Below are positions 1 through 7,625 of a DNA stretch of 18,470 nucleotides, piece by piece. The DNA is from JAPLCX01 sp964460305 (lineage in GTDB: Bacteria; Auribacterota; Tritonobacteria; UBA1439), in the NCBI GenBank assembly GCA_964460305.1, contig CAYWRA010000049.1, positions 1-18,470 of the forward strand, written 5' to 3'. The notes under the pieces were generated by a model. The model did not search any database. It was not told where the DNA came from and saw only the letters and a list, made by a program, of their open reading frames with translations. The position numbers were made by a program, and so were the translations under genes. Position 1 is the first letter of the stretch. Every line of letters begins with the position of its first letter.

Positions 1-234
1 AGTGGCAACGGCGGCGTAAAATACGTCACCGAACTTATGACCCAGAGCACTAAGAGATACAAGAAGTACATTAAAACGGTGCCGGACAATATCATCAAGG
101 GAGAGGCATTACTCATCGACGACGGCGTCCGGAACGTAAATTTAATTTTCAGAGACCGTAAAATCCTGGCCGGGGGAATGGTATCCCTGCTTGGGATCGT
201 TCTTCTGAGATTTTACGCGGGGAGTCGTATTTAA
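1..234 (+). CDS. C-terminal end of an unidentified membrane-associated protein (5' end outside the window)
   Basis: The frame is open from base 1 to the TAA at 232-234, so this is the last 77 codons of a longer gene. An ATG at 37 exists, but nothing favours it as the true start. The tail is basic and Lys-rich, then ends in one hydrophobic stretch (about the last 25 residues, around AGGMVSLLGIVLL) with a short basic end, which looks like a final membrane helix. The layout of a beta-like segment, then Gly and a closing helix, recalls the C-terminus of YfhO-type large membrane proteins, but that is a weak resemblance. Its stop overlaps the start of the DUF2079 gene by one base (TAATG), so the two are probably co-translated. 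Confidence 0.55.
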   Translation, partial: SGNGGVKYVTELMTQSTKRYKKYIKTVPDNIIKGEALLIDDGVRNVNLIFRDRKILAGGMVSLLGIVLLRFYAGSRI

Positions 235-2231
235 TGAGTTCCAACGTGCGCGGCTTCATCAGGCGTCGAGAGAATCTATACCGGGGGGGCCTTCTTACCC
301 TGCTCATGGCGAGCTATACGATCCTGTTTTTTTACATTGCCGTTAAAAAATACAATTCCTTTTCTTTCTACGATCTCGATCTCGCCGTAATAAACCAGGC
401 CGTCTGGAATGCCAGCCGCGGAGTCATCGTCTCCACATCCCTTGGGCAGTCCACCATGCTCAACGGCGGGCATGTTGAGTTACTCAGCCTGTTTCTTGCG
501 CCATTCTATAAAATCTTCCCCAGTCCCCTGACATTGTTGTTCCTCCAGTCCCTGGGTCTTGCCATCGGGGCATGGCCTATCTATCTCATCGGCAAAGGGA
601 TGATGAAACCATACGCCGGTTTCTTATTGGCCGTCTGCTACCTTATGTATCCGGCCCTCGCCTGGGTGAATTTATTCGAATTCCACATGATCGCTTTTGC
701 AACTCCTCTGATTCTATGGATGTTCTATTTATATGTAAGGAAGAGATGGGGCATGTTTTGCGTTTTTGTCATTCTTTCCCTGGCGTGCCGCGAGGATGTT
801 GCGATACCGGTGTTCGCCGTCGGGATTTTCGCTCTTATCGGGTCTTGGACGGGATCCCGACGGGGGAACGGGGCGGACATGAAATGGGCATTGCTTCCGC
901 TTATATCAGCCTCGGCCTGGTTTGCTATCTGCGTCAAATTCATTCAACCCGAGTTTGCTCCGGAGGCATTGAAATCGACCAGGGTCACGGGAGGCCCCCC
1001 TGCCTTTTATGACTGGCTCGGGAGCTCTTTTACCGGGATTCTCAAAACGTTTGTTTCTCACCCCGGCATGGTGTGGAATGGGATCGTGATCGCTCCTAAG
1101 CTTACATATTTGCTCCACCTCTTCGCCCCGCTTGCGTTCCTGCCGGTATTTTCGCCTTCCGCGCTGCTCATGCCGGCGATCTCCCTCGTGGAGGGGTTGC
1201 TTTCGCAGCGGCCGATGCACTTTTCGATCAGGTATCAATACTCTTCGATAGTCACGCCGCTTGTCTTCATCGCCTCGATATACGGCATTAAGAACGTCCT
1301 CAGCGTCAAGGCCCTTGCCAGGAGGGAGTACGGCATATATGCGATCGTCCTGGCCTCGGCGCTTCTCTCCGCATGGCTGTTCGGCCCCCTGCCCGATCTC
1401 CCGGGGCAAATGAAGTCCTGGAGGTTTAAGGAGGAGGATGCGGTCAGGCAGAGGATGGTGGAGGCGATACCGAAAGATGCAGCGGTGTGCGCGACGTTCA
1501 GATTTTGCCCGAAGCTCTCTATGAGGCCGTGTCTTTTCCATTTCTACCATGTCTATGCCGCCTCCCAGAACGAGGCGTGGCGGGTCGTCGCGTCAGAGGC
1601 GCAGCAGTCCAGTCAATATCTGCTCGTGGATTTTGACGATCTGCTGACCTTTTACGATTTTTATACGCCCGGTGGGGACGCCGACATACGGAGGTTTCTC
1701 ATGGGTGGGAATTGGGAGCTTGTCGACACGGTGAATTCGCTGGCGCTTTTTAAGAAGGGGCCGGCTCCATCTCCGGGGCTGGTTGGAACGGGTGAGTGCA
1801 GAGAGGCGGCGCATGTTCTGGATCTGACACCCGTGCCCGACATCAAGCTGTGCGGTTATACGCTCAAGAAAGGCATGGCGATGGGTGAGCATGTCATTGC
1901 CCTTGATGTCTACTGCCAGCGCCTGAGGGCCTCATCGGCAAATTACTTCATCGCGGCCCGATTCACCAGCCGGAGGGATCCGGGCTATTCTTTCGAACGG
2001 GTTCTATTTGCTCCTTTCCGGATCTACCCCTCCTCGCGTTGGAGGGATGGGGAAGTGGTCGTACAGAGATGTAACATACTCATCCCGCGACAGTCCACGC
2101 CCGGTGAGTACGACATGAAGTTGACTCTCTGTAGCGAAAATGATTTTCTAAAAGCCGTCATGATCGATAAAAAACCCATGACGAGGGGATGGATCGCGTA
2201 TGAGGGCGCAAAGGATCTCGTCCTTCCATAG
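234..2231 (+). CDS. DUF2079 family polytopic membrane protein
   Basis: A 665-residue protein with about nine to eleven hydrophobic segments in the first 480 residues and a soluble tail of about 180 residues. The family hallmark is near the N-terminus: residues 45-59 read FYDLDLAVINQAVWN, close to the FDLGIFDQALWN pattern of DUF2079. A second conserved patch, NLFEFHMIAFATP, lies around residues 145-157. DUF2079 proteins resemble the membrane domains of GT-C glycosyltransferases, and the acidic YDLD patch on the first extracytoplasmic loop fits that fold. Donor and acceptor are unknown. The ATG overlaps the upstream stop by one base, so it belongs to the same transcript as the truncated membrane gene before it. 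Recognition of the family is firm; enzymatic activity is inferred. Confidence 0.85.
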   Translation: MSSNVRGFIRRRENLYRGGLLTLLMASYTILFFYIAVKKYNSFSFYDLDLAVINQAVWNASRGVIVSTSLGQSTMLNGGHVELLSLFLAPFYKIFPSPLTLLFLQSLGLAIGAWPIYLIGKGMMKPYAGFLLAVCYLMYPALAWVNLFEFHMIAFATPLILWMFYLYVRKRWGMFCVFVILSLACREDVAIPVFAVGIFALIGSWTGSRRGNGADMKWALLPLISASAWFAICVKFIQPEFAPEALKSTRVTGGPPAFYDWLGSSFTGILKTFVSHPGMVWNGIVIAPKLTYLLHLFAPLAFLPVFSPSALLMPAISLVEGLLSQRPMHFSIRYQYSSIVTPLVFIASIYGIKNVLSVKALARREYGIYAIVLASALLSAWLFGPLPDLPGQMKSWRFKEEDAVRQRMVEAIPKDAAVCATFRFCPKLSMRPCLFHFYHVYAASQNEAWRVVASEAQQSSQYLLVDFDDLLTFYDFYTPGGDADIRRFLMGGNWELVDTVNSLALFKKGPAPSPGLVGTGECREAAHVLDLTPVPDIKLCGYTLKKGMAMGEHVIALDVYCQRLRASSANYFIAARFTSRRDPGYSFERVLFAPFRIYPSSRWRDGEVVVQRCNILIPRQSTPGEYDMKLTLCSENDFLKAVMIDKKPMTRGWIAYEGAKDLVLP

Positions 2232-2387
2232 AGACGGCCTTATCACGCCTCTCAATCTCCGTAGCATCTCGCAACGACCCTTGACAGGCTTGTCCTGCCC
2301 GGCAAAACCCCATGACTGTCCGTTACATCCTGGCCCAAAAAACACTACCCTCCTTAAAAAACAGTGGCAACCGGGAGGCTGAAGGGG

Positions 2388-2393
2388 TACAAT
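2388..2393 (+). promoter_or_regulatory. Possible -10 box for the tRNA-Leu gene
   Basis: TACAAT lies 22 bases before the mature tRNA 5' end, a suitable distance for a short leader. The hexamer 17 bases further upstream (TGGCAA, 2365-2370) is a poor -35 match. A better TTGACA at 2281-2286 has no good -10 at the usual distance. The rest of 2232-2387 shows no gene. Confidence 0.3.
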
Positions 2394-2415
2394 AACATGC
2401 TTTTTGATGGCTAGT

Positions 2416-2504
2416 GCGGAAGTGGTGGAACCGGCAGACACGCAAGGTTGAGGGCCTTGTGACCCTAACGGGTTATGGGGGTTCAAATCCCCCCTTCCGC
2501 ACCA
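2416..2504 (+). tRNA. tRNA-Leu, anticodon GAG, CCA encoded
   Basis: The acceptor stem GCGGAAG (2416-2422) pairs perfectly with CTTCCGC (2494-2500), followed by the discriminator A and an encoded CCA (2502-2504). The anticodon stem CAAGG (2443-2447) pairs with CCTTG (2455-2459) around the loop TTGAGGG, which places GAG at 2450-2452. A long variable arm (CCC/GGG stem) and the T arm GGGGGTTCAAATCCCCC complete a class II tRNA as expected for leucine. It reads CUC and CUU codons. Confidence 0.97.
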
Positions 2505-2641
2505 TAACTACAGTATAAGGTGTAAGGTTAAAGGTGCAAAGGTAAACGGTCGGGGCTTGAGTTGTTTGCGTATCTTTCGGCTTTGGGCTTTAAGCCGTGG
2601 GTCGCCCCCTTCCGCACCGGTATACAGCACAAGGTGTAAGG
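2490..2641 (+). repeat. Imperfect direct repeat copying the tRNA-Leu 3' end and its downstream flank
   Basis: CCCCCTTCCGCACC, the last part of the tRNA, is at 2490-2503 and again exactly at 2605-2618. After a few variable bases, TACAGYAYAAGGTGTAAGG (2509-2527 and 2623-2641) follows each copy, so about 38 bases are duplicated at a spacing of 114-115. The second copy runs into the gap leader and cannot form a tRNA. It looks like an attachment-site remnant or a local duplication. Confidence 0.75.
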
Positions 2642-2672
2642 CATAAAGATAAAAGGCAAAGGAGAAGGTAAG

Positions 2673-3683
2673 ATGGCGGTAAGAGTAGGTATCAACGGAT
2701 TCGGCCGCATCGGGCGGCAGGTGTTCAGGATCCTCCAGCAGGAGGGAGTGAAGGATTGCGAGGTTGTGGCCGTCAACGATCTGACCGATGCGCCCACGCT
2801 TGCGCATCTCTTGAAATACGATTCGGTGCACGGGCGTTTTGAAGGCGCCGTCGAGGAGAAGGACGGATCCTTCGTGGTGAATGGGCGCGCTATTAAAGTG
2901 CTCTCGGAGAAGGATCCCGCCGCCCTGCCGTGGAAAGCGCTAGGCGTTTCCATCGTGCTGGAGTCGTCGGGGGTCTTCAGGAAAAAAGAACAACTCCAGA
3001 AGCACGTGGATGCCGGGGCCCAGAAGGTCCTGCTCACCGTCCCCGCAAAGGGTGATATCGATGCGACCGTGGTAGTGGGGGTCAACGAGGAGACGATCAA
3101 ACCCGAGCATCGGTTCATCTCAAATGCCTCGTGCACCACGAACTGTCTTGCCCCGATGGTCAAGGTCCTCCACGATTCGTTCGGCGTCGAGGGGGGACTC
3201 ATGACGACGATCCATTCCTATACCAACGACCAGAGGATCCTCGATCTTCCCCACAAGGACCTGCGGCGCGCGCGCGCGGCGGCGCTCAACATGATCCCCA
3301 CCACGACGGGAGCCGCCGTGGCGGTGGCGAAGGTCATCCCCGCGCTTAAAGGTAGGCTTGACGGCATGTCGATCCGCGTGCCGACCGCCGATGTGTCAAT
3401 CACCGATTTCGTGGCGGTGACGAACAAGGGCATCACGGTGGAGTCGGTGAACGCCGCGATGAAGGAAGCGGCAGCGGGGCCGCTCAAGGGGATTCTGGAA
3501 TACTGCGAAGAGCCTCTGGTAACGGTGGATTTCGTCGGAAACCCGGCGTCTTGCATTTTTGATTCCCTCTGTACGATGGCCATGGGTGACAGGATGGTTA
3601 AGGTGATCGGCTGGTACGATAATGAATGGGGTTATTCCTGCCGCTGCGTGGACCTTCTAAAGTTGCTCTCCCGCATGATATAA
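2673..3683 (+). CDS. gap: Glyceraldehyde-3-phosphate dehydrogenase, type I
   Basis: A 336-residue protein, the normal family length. The Rossmann motif GINGFGRIGRQ is at residues 6-16. NDLTD at residues 35-39 is the usual NAD-preferring turn. The catalytic cysteine is C154 in SNASCTTN, and the partner histidine is H181 in IHSYTNDQ. It oxidises and phosphorylates glyceraldehyde 3-phosphate to 1,3-bisphosphoglycerate in the cytoplasm, forming NADH. The ATG follows a strong ribosome site, AAAGGAGAAGG at 2658-2668. pgk and tpiA follow on the same strand, so this is a lower-glycolysis cluster. The tRNA lies 168 bases upstream. No residue appears to be missing. Confidence 0.98.
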   Translation: MAVRVGINGFGRIGRQVFRILQQEGVKDCEVVAVNDLTDAPTLAHLLKYDSVHGRFEGAVEEKDGSFVVNGRAIKVLSEKDPAALPWKALGVSIVLESSGVFRKKEQLQKHVDAGAQKVLLTVPAKGDIDATVVVGVNEETIKPEHRFISNASCTTNCLAPMVKVLHDSFGVEGGLMTTIHSYTNDQRILDLPHKDLRRARAAALNMIPTTTGAAVAVAKVIPALKGRLDGMSIRVPTADVSITDFVAVTNKGITVESVNAAMKEAAAGPLKGILEYCEEPLVTVDFVGNPASCIFDSLCTMAMGDRMVKVIGWYDNEWGYSCRCVDLLKLLSRMI

Positions 3684-3760
3684 TCGGTAAGTGGTAAGCG
3701 CCATAAGCTTTTTCGCTTCATTTTTATAGCTTACAGCTTACGGCTTATACACCGGAAAAT
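3684..3760. repeat. Palindromic TAAGC-rich intergenic repeat between gap and pgk
   Basis: The left half (about 3688-3711) carries GTAAG, GTAAGC and ATAAGC units. The right half (about 3728-3751) carries the same words in reverse complement (AGCTTAC, AGCTTACGG, CTTATAC). The arms flank a T-rich centre near 3712-3727. The transcript could fold into an imperfect stem-loop, perhaps stabilising or partly terminating between the two genes. The same TAAG words occur near the tRNA duplication (2517-2550 and 2630-2660). Confidence 0.65.
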
Positions 3761-3763
3761 ATA

Positions 3764-4951
3764 ATGCCAAAACTTTTTATCGAGGATCTGGATGTCAAAG
3801 GGGAACGGGTGCTCATGCGGGTGGATTTCAACGTCCCGCTGGGAAAGGATGGACGTGTCGTCGATGATAGCCGTATCAGGGCCGCCCTTCCCTCGATCCG
3901 CTACGCAATCGATCACGGTGGAGCGCTGGTACTGATGTCCCATCTGGGGCGGCCCGATGGGAAGGTGGTTCCATCGCTTAGCTTGAAACCCGTGGCCGGT
4001 CGGCTCTCGGAATTGATCGGCAAAGACGTTACCCCCCTCGGCGACTGCGTCGGCCCGAAAGTGGAGGAGTTCGTACGTAACATGAAGCCGGGGTCGATCG
4101 CCATGCTGGAGAACCTGCGGTTCCACCCCGAGGAAGAGGAGAACGACGAGTCGTTCAGCAAGGCGCTCGCGTCGCTCGGCGACGTCTACGTAAATGACGC
4201 ATTCGGCGCCGCGCATCGCGCGCATGCGTCGACTGCGGGGGTTACGCGTTTTATCGCGCAGTCCGCCATGGGCTATCTGATGAGGGAGGAGGTCAAATAT
4301 CTCGGGGATCTCCTCGCCAGCCCCCGGCGCCCATTCGTGGTGATCCTTGGCGGGGCGAAGATATCTACGAAGATCGGCGTGATCCAGAATTTGTTGAGGA
4401 AGGCGGATTGCATGCTGATCGGCGGGGCGATGAGCTACACGCTGCTCAAGGCCGAAGGAGTCCCGGTCGGATCGTCGCTGGTCGAAGAGGGGAAGCTTTC
4501 GCTCGCCTCCGAGCTCCTCCGCGCGGCTGCGTCCGAGGGGAGGGAGCTTATGCTCCCCGTTGACCACCTCGTGGCGAAAAAAGTCGCCGAGGGGAGCGAG
4601 ACCAAGCTGGCGGGAAGAGACGGCATCGAGGAGGGGTGGATCGGCGTCGACATCGGTCCGCGTACCGTCGCCGTCTACGGAGAGAAGATTACCGCCGCTG
4701 GAACGGTATTCTGGAACGGGCCGATGGGCGTGTTTGAAATCGCCGAGTTCGCGAAGGGCACCGAAGCGATTGCGTTGAAGATTGCGGATGCGAAAGCGGT
4801 GAGCGTGGTCGGCGGCGGCGATTCGGTGACTGCGATCAATAAATTCGGCCTGGGGGACAGGATCACGCATATATCCACCGGCGGGGGCGCATCGCTCGAG
4901 TTCCTGGAGGGGAAGGAACTGCCCGGCATCGCCGCTTTGACGGACAAATAA
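3764..4951 (+). CDS. pgk: Phosphoglycerate kinase
   Basis: A 395-residue protein of standard bacterial length. Near the N-terminus it has RVDFNVPL (residues 20-27), the SHLGRP substrate loop (about 65-70) and the LENLRFHPEEE region. NDAFGAAHRAHAST is the conserved phosphoglycerate-binding patch. In the C-terminal nucleotide-binding domain it has GGAKISTKI, FWNGPMGVFE, and GGGDSV followed by STGGGASLEF. It transfers phosphate from 1,3-bisphosphoglycerate to ADP. The ATG at 3764 starts directly on MPKLFIEDLDVKG, as the family expects; the ribosome site before it (GGAA) is weak. The 80-base gap after gap holds the palindromic repeat, so expression may be tuned between the two genes. Confidence 0.98.
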   Translation: MPKLFIEDLDVKGERVLMRVDFNVPLGKDGRVVDDSRIRAALPSIRYAIDHGGALVLMSHLGRPDGKVVPSLSLKPVAGRLSELIGKDVTPLGDCVGPKVEEFVRNMKPGSIAMLENLRFHPEEEENDESFSKALASLGDVYVNDAFGAAHRAHASTAGVTRFIAQSAMGYLMREEVKYLGDLLASPRRPFVVILGGAKISTKIGVIQNLLRKADCMLIGGAMSYTLLKAEGVPVGSSLVEEGKLSLASELLRAAASEGRELMLPVDHLVAKKVAEGSETKLAGRDGIEEGWIGVDIGPRTVAVYGEKITAAGTVFWNGPMGVFEIAEFAKGTEAIALKIADAKAVSVVGGGDSVTAINKFGLGDRITHISTGGGASLEFLEGKELPGIAALTDK

Positions 4952-5269
4952 AATCTAACACGGAGACACAGAGGACACGGAGATAACAATTCTCACAAAG
5001 AGTAAAAGAGAATAAGAGATAAAGGGATAGTTTCGGGGTGGTGCTCACCCCCGCCCATCCCTCTCTTCAGCCATAGGCGGACAGGTTTCGGAAAGGGAGG
5101 ATTAGGGAGGGGGGCTACTTTACCGATACTCCTTATGACATTTGTTTTTCTGCCCCTCTTTCTCTCTTTTTCTCTTTGTAAAACTATTACTCTTTTTCTC
5201 TCAGTGTTCTCTCCTAAAGGGACCCCTTCGGGGCGTGTCTCCCTCCGTGGTGAGAATTTGGTGATATTT
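4952..5269. repeat. Composite repeat block with inverted arms between pgk and tpiA (no gene)
   Basis: This 318-base gap has no credible gene. The left arm (about 4958-5028) has the ACACGGAGACACAGAGG word followed by ACAAAGAGTAAAAGAG. The right arm (about 5150-5252) carries the same two words on the other strand and in reverse order. The centre contains a 6-bp hairpin, GGGGTG (5035-5040) with CACCCC (5046-5051), and G-rich runs at 5091-5115. AAAGGGACCCCTTCGGGG (5216-5233) is a short hairpin nested in the right arm. The open frame through the right arm is repeat, not protein. Confidence 0.75.
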
Positions 5270-6025
5270 ATGAGAAAGCCGCTTATTGCGGGCAACTGGA
5301 AGATGAACAAGACCGTCGGCGAGTCCATAGAGCTCGTCGCGGCCCTGAAGAGGGAACTCTACGACGAGAGGGAGACGGAGATCGTCGTGTGCTCGCCGTT
5401 CACCGCGCTTAACCCGATCGGAGAGATACTCGAAGGGAGCACGATACAACTGGGGGCGCAGGACCTCTACTGGGAGGCCAAGGGCGCATACACGGGGGAG
5501 GTCAGCGCGGCGATGCTCAAGGATGTTGGATGCGGTTTCGTGATCGTCGGACACTCGGAGCGGCGGAGGCTATTTGGAGAGACGAGCGAGACGATAAGCA
5601 GGAAGATCGGCGCGGCCCTCTCGGCGGGTCTCACTCCGATCGTGTGCGTCGGAGAATCTCTTGAGAAGCGGGAGCAGGGCGTCACCGATGAGGTTTTGAG
5701 GAAGCAGATGGACGGCGTCGCCGCTTCGCTCGATGAGGGTAGTTTCCTGAAATGCGTCATCGCCTATGAGCCGGTATGGGCGATCGGGACGGGGCGCACC
5801 GCCACGCCCGATCAGGCCGCGGCGGCCCACGCTACGATCCGCCTCTGGGCAAGGGAGCGCTATCACGGCGTGGCGAGCGAAAAGATGCGCATCCTATACG
5901 GCGGGAGTGTGACCCCGGCCAATATCAAGGAACTGATGGCGAAGGAAGGCATTGACGGCGCCCTCGTCGGGGGGGCAAGCCTTGACGCGGATTCATTTTG
6001 CAGCATCGTGAAGTACAACAGGTAA
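5270..6025 (+). CDS. tpiA: Triosephosphate isomerase
   Basis: A 251-residue protein when started at the ATG at 5270, which puts MRKPLIAGNWKMNK at the N-terminus as in the family. The frame is open back to 5135, but that extension translates repeat DNA and is rejected. The catalytic set is complete: K11 in NWKMN, H95 in VGHSERR, E167 in AYEPVWAIGTG, and the phosphate-binding GGS and GGAS loops near the C-terminus (YGGSVTP, VGGASL). It interconverts dihydroxyacetone phosphate and glyceraldehyde 3-phosphate, feeding gap. No good Shine-Dalgarno precedes the ATG. secG starts 12 bases after the stop, so those two are almost certainly one transcript. Confidence 0.97.
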   Translation: MRKPLIAGNWKMNKTVGESIELVAALKRELYDERETEIVVCSPFTALNPIGEILEGSTIQLGAQDLYWEAKGAYTGEVSAAMLKDVGCGFVIVGHSERRRLFGETSETISRKIGAALSAGLTPIVCVGESLEKREQGVTDEVLRKQMDGVAASLDEGSFLKCVIAYEPVWAIGTGRTATPDQAAAAHATIRLWARERYHGVASEKMRILYGGSVTPANIKELMAKEGIDGALVGGASLDADSFCSIVKYNR

Positions 6026-6037
6026 GGAGAAGGAGAC

Positions 6038-6403
6038 ATGCTATTTACGATAGTGGTGGTCGTGCATGTGATGAGCTGCGTGCTCCTGGTAGTCGCCGTG
6101 CTCCTCCAGTCCGGCAAGGATGCCGGGCTCTCGGGGGCATTTGGACTAGGGGGGGGCGGGCAGACCATATTCGGCGCGCGCGCCGGAGACGTGTTGAGCA
6201 AGGCGACAGTTGTCTTCGCAGTGACGTTTATCGTCACCTGCCTGCTCTTCACCAGGGTCAAACCAGGCGGGGTGAGATCCATAGTGAGCACGATCGCCGT
6301 GGAGAAAAAGCCGGCCGCTGCCGCGGTTGCTGAGACATCGTCGGCGCCGTTTGAGGCTCAAAAAGCAGCCGTAGCCGGGGGTATACAGGCTCCCGCAAAG
6401 TAG
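6038..6403 (+). CDS. secG: Preprotein translocase subunit SecG
   Basis: A 121-residue protein with two membrane helices (about residues 2-23 and 48-70) joined by the SecG loop, which reads LLQSGKDAGLSGAFG, then GGGG and QTIFGARAGDVLSK. It is the accessory subunit of the SecYEG channel in the inner membrane. The tail after residue 75 is longer than in many SecG proteins and rich in Ala and Lys (AVEKKPAAAAVAE). A strong ribosome site (AAGGAGAAGG, 6024-6033) precedes the ATG, and the gene follows tpiA by 12 bases. The tpiA-secG pairing is common in bacteria. The hairpin after it probably closes the unit. Confidence 0.95.
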   Translation: MLFTIVVVVHVMSCVLLVVAVLLQSGKDAGLSGAFGLGGGGQTIFGARAGDVLSKATVVFAVTFIVTCLLFTRVKPGGVRSIVSTIAVEKKPAAAAVAETSSAPFEAQKAAVAGGIQAPAK

Positions 6404-6424
6404 CCGCACGGGTCAGGGGAGATT

Positions 6425-6465
6425 GCAAGCATCCACCAACGGCTCATTGTTGGTGGATGCTTTGC
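6425..6465 (+). terminator. Strong hairpin after secG, probable terminator with a poor U-tract
   Basis: GCATCCACCAAC (6429-6440) pairs perfectly with GTTGGTGGATGC (6449-6460) around an 8-base loop. Two further A-T pairs extend it, then GC with GC beyond a bulge. Only TTT follows before GCG, so it is not a classic intrinsic terminator. Its place in the only clear break between secG and the ABC gene fits a transcription end or an RNA-stability element. Confidence 0.6.
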
Positions 6466-6505
6466 GTCGGCGTCGGCCTTCGGGATTTCCGATAGCGGGG
6501 AACGT

Positions 6506-7483
6506 ATGGCCCAAGCCTTGCTTGAAGTCGTCGATCTCAGGACGCATTTCTTTTCTGACGAAGGCGCCGTCAGGGCCGTCGATGGGGTCTCCTTGAGCAT
6601 CGACGAGGGGGAAACGCTCGGCTTGGTGGGTGAGAGTGCATGCGGCAAGAGCGCCACTGCGCTTTCGATCCTCCGGCTCATCGACCGCCGCCAGGGGGCC
6701 GTTGTCGGCGGGCGCGTATTTTGGCGGGGGAGGGACCTGCTCGCCTTTTCCGACAGGGAGATGCGGCGCATCCGTGGGAATGAGATCGGAATGGTTTTCC
6801 AGGATCCGTTCGCGTCGCTCAATCCGGTGCGCACGATCGGAAGCCAGATTGCCGAGTCGGTGAGGCTCCACCAGGACGCCGGGCGGCGGGGAGCTTTATC
6901 GACGTCTAGGGATGCGCTTGCGCGCGTGGGCATCCCAGCGCCGGGGGCGCGGTTACACGAGTATCCGCACCAGATGTCGGGTGGGATGCAGCAGCGGGTG
7001 ATGATCGCCATGTCGCTTTCGTGCAATCCGCGGCTGCTCATTGCCGACGAGCCGACGACGGCGCTTGATGTGACCACCCAGGCGCAGATACTCGAACTTT
7101 TGGAAGAGGTGCAGAAGAAATCGGGCATGGCGCTGCTGCTCATCAGCCACGATATGGGCGTCATTTCGGAGTTGGCCGACCGCATCGCGGTCATGTACGC
7201 GGGGAAGATCGTCGAGGAGGGCCCCGCGCAGCAACTCCTCGCGATGCCCTCGCATCCATATACGCGCGCGCTGTTAAAATCGGCGCCGCGGCTTGGGGGG
7301 AGGCGTCGGTCCCGGCTCGAAGCAATCGGGGGCGGTGTTCCTGACCCCATAGAGTATCCTGGCGGGTGCCGTTTTCATCCGCGATGCGGCATGGTTCAAT
7401 CGGTATGCGTTGAGCGCGAACCGGAATTGCGACAGCTTGCCCCGCAGTGTCGGGCGGCGTGCCATTTCGCGGGAGAGAGGTAA
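6506..7483 (+). CDS. OppD/DppD-type peptide ABC transporter ATP-binding protein
   Basis: A 325-residue protein, the usual OppD/DppD length. Walker A is GESACGKSA (residues 42-50); the family normally has GESGSGKS, so the Ala-Cys pair is unusual but keeps GKS. The Q-loop is MVFQDPFASLNP, the signature MSGGMQQR starts at residue 157, Walker B is LLIADEPTTALD, and the switch histidine is H215 in LLISHD. The C-terminal oligopeptide domain has the expected CRFHPRC and further cysteines (C...C...C) that bind an iron-sulfur cluster in relatives. It would power uptake of di- or oligopeptides or a related solute. No permease, OppF or binding protein is next to it in this window, so partners must lie elsewhere. 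GCGGGG precedes the ATG by five bases. Confidence 0.92.
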   Translation: MAQALLEVVDLRTHFFSDEGAVRAVDGVSLSIDEGETLGLVGESACGKSATALSILRLIDRRQGAVVGGRVFWRGRDLLAFSDREMRRIRGNEIGMVFQDPFASLNPVRTIGSQIAESVRLHQDAGRRGALSTSRDALARVGIPAPGARLHEYPHQMSGGMQQRVMIAMSLSCNPRLLIADEPTTALDVTTQAQILELLEEVQKKSGMALLLISHDMGVISELADRIAVMYAGKIVEEGPAQQLLAMPSHPYTRALLKSAPRLGGRRRSRLEAIGGGVPDPIEYPGGCRFHPRCGMVQSVCVEREPELRQLAPQCRAACHFAGER

Positions 7484-7489
7484 TTTTTA

Positions 7490-7542
7490 ATCACAGAGGA
7501 CACAGGGAAGGCGCGCCCCGAAGGGATCCCGTCGGGACGTGG
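7490..7542. repeat. CACAGAG repeat with a nested palindrome before the small basic protein gene
   Basis: AATCACAGAGGACACAGG is followed by GGCGCGCCCC (7510-7519) and a nested palindrome at 7517-7536, in which CCCG and CGGG flank GGGATCCC. GGCGCGCCCC recurs at 12181-12190. GGGATCCCKTCGGGA recurs at 15284-15298 with one difference. Confidence 0.65.
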
Positions 7543-7625
7543 ATAGGAATGCTGCGGCGAACAAACTGTATGCGGTAGTTTATCGAGTTTTCAATCCGCG
7601 GTTAAAAAATGAGGAGGTTTATCAC

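Noticed and set aside
906..1550. A 214-codon open frame antisense to the DUF2079 gene
   Set aside because: It is low-complexity and Arg-rich, lacks a ribosome site and overlaps a clear membrane-protein gene.
2605..2618. A second tRNA gene downstream of tRNA-Leu
   Set aside because: Only the 3' acceptor and part of the T-arm strand are present; no 5' acceptor, anticodon arm or CCA context exists.
3760..3765. TATAAT as a -10 promoter for pgk
   Set aside because: It overlaps the pgk start codon, so a transcript from it could not carry the ribosome site, and the -35 match is poor.
3731..4870. A 379-codon open frame antisense to pgk
   Set aside because: It mirrors the GC-rich pgk codons, has a biased Arg/His/Asp composition and shows no recognisable domain. 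pgk is certain on the other strand.
5135..5269. A 45-residue N-terminal extension of TpiA
   Set aside because: It translates the reversed repeat words upstream of the gene, and the family starts at MRKPLIAGNWKMN.
7539..7625. A longer start for the small basic protein
   Set aside because: It begins within repeat DNA without a ribosome site, whereas the GTG at 7626 follows GAGGAGG and gives the family's N-terminus.
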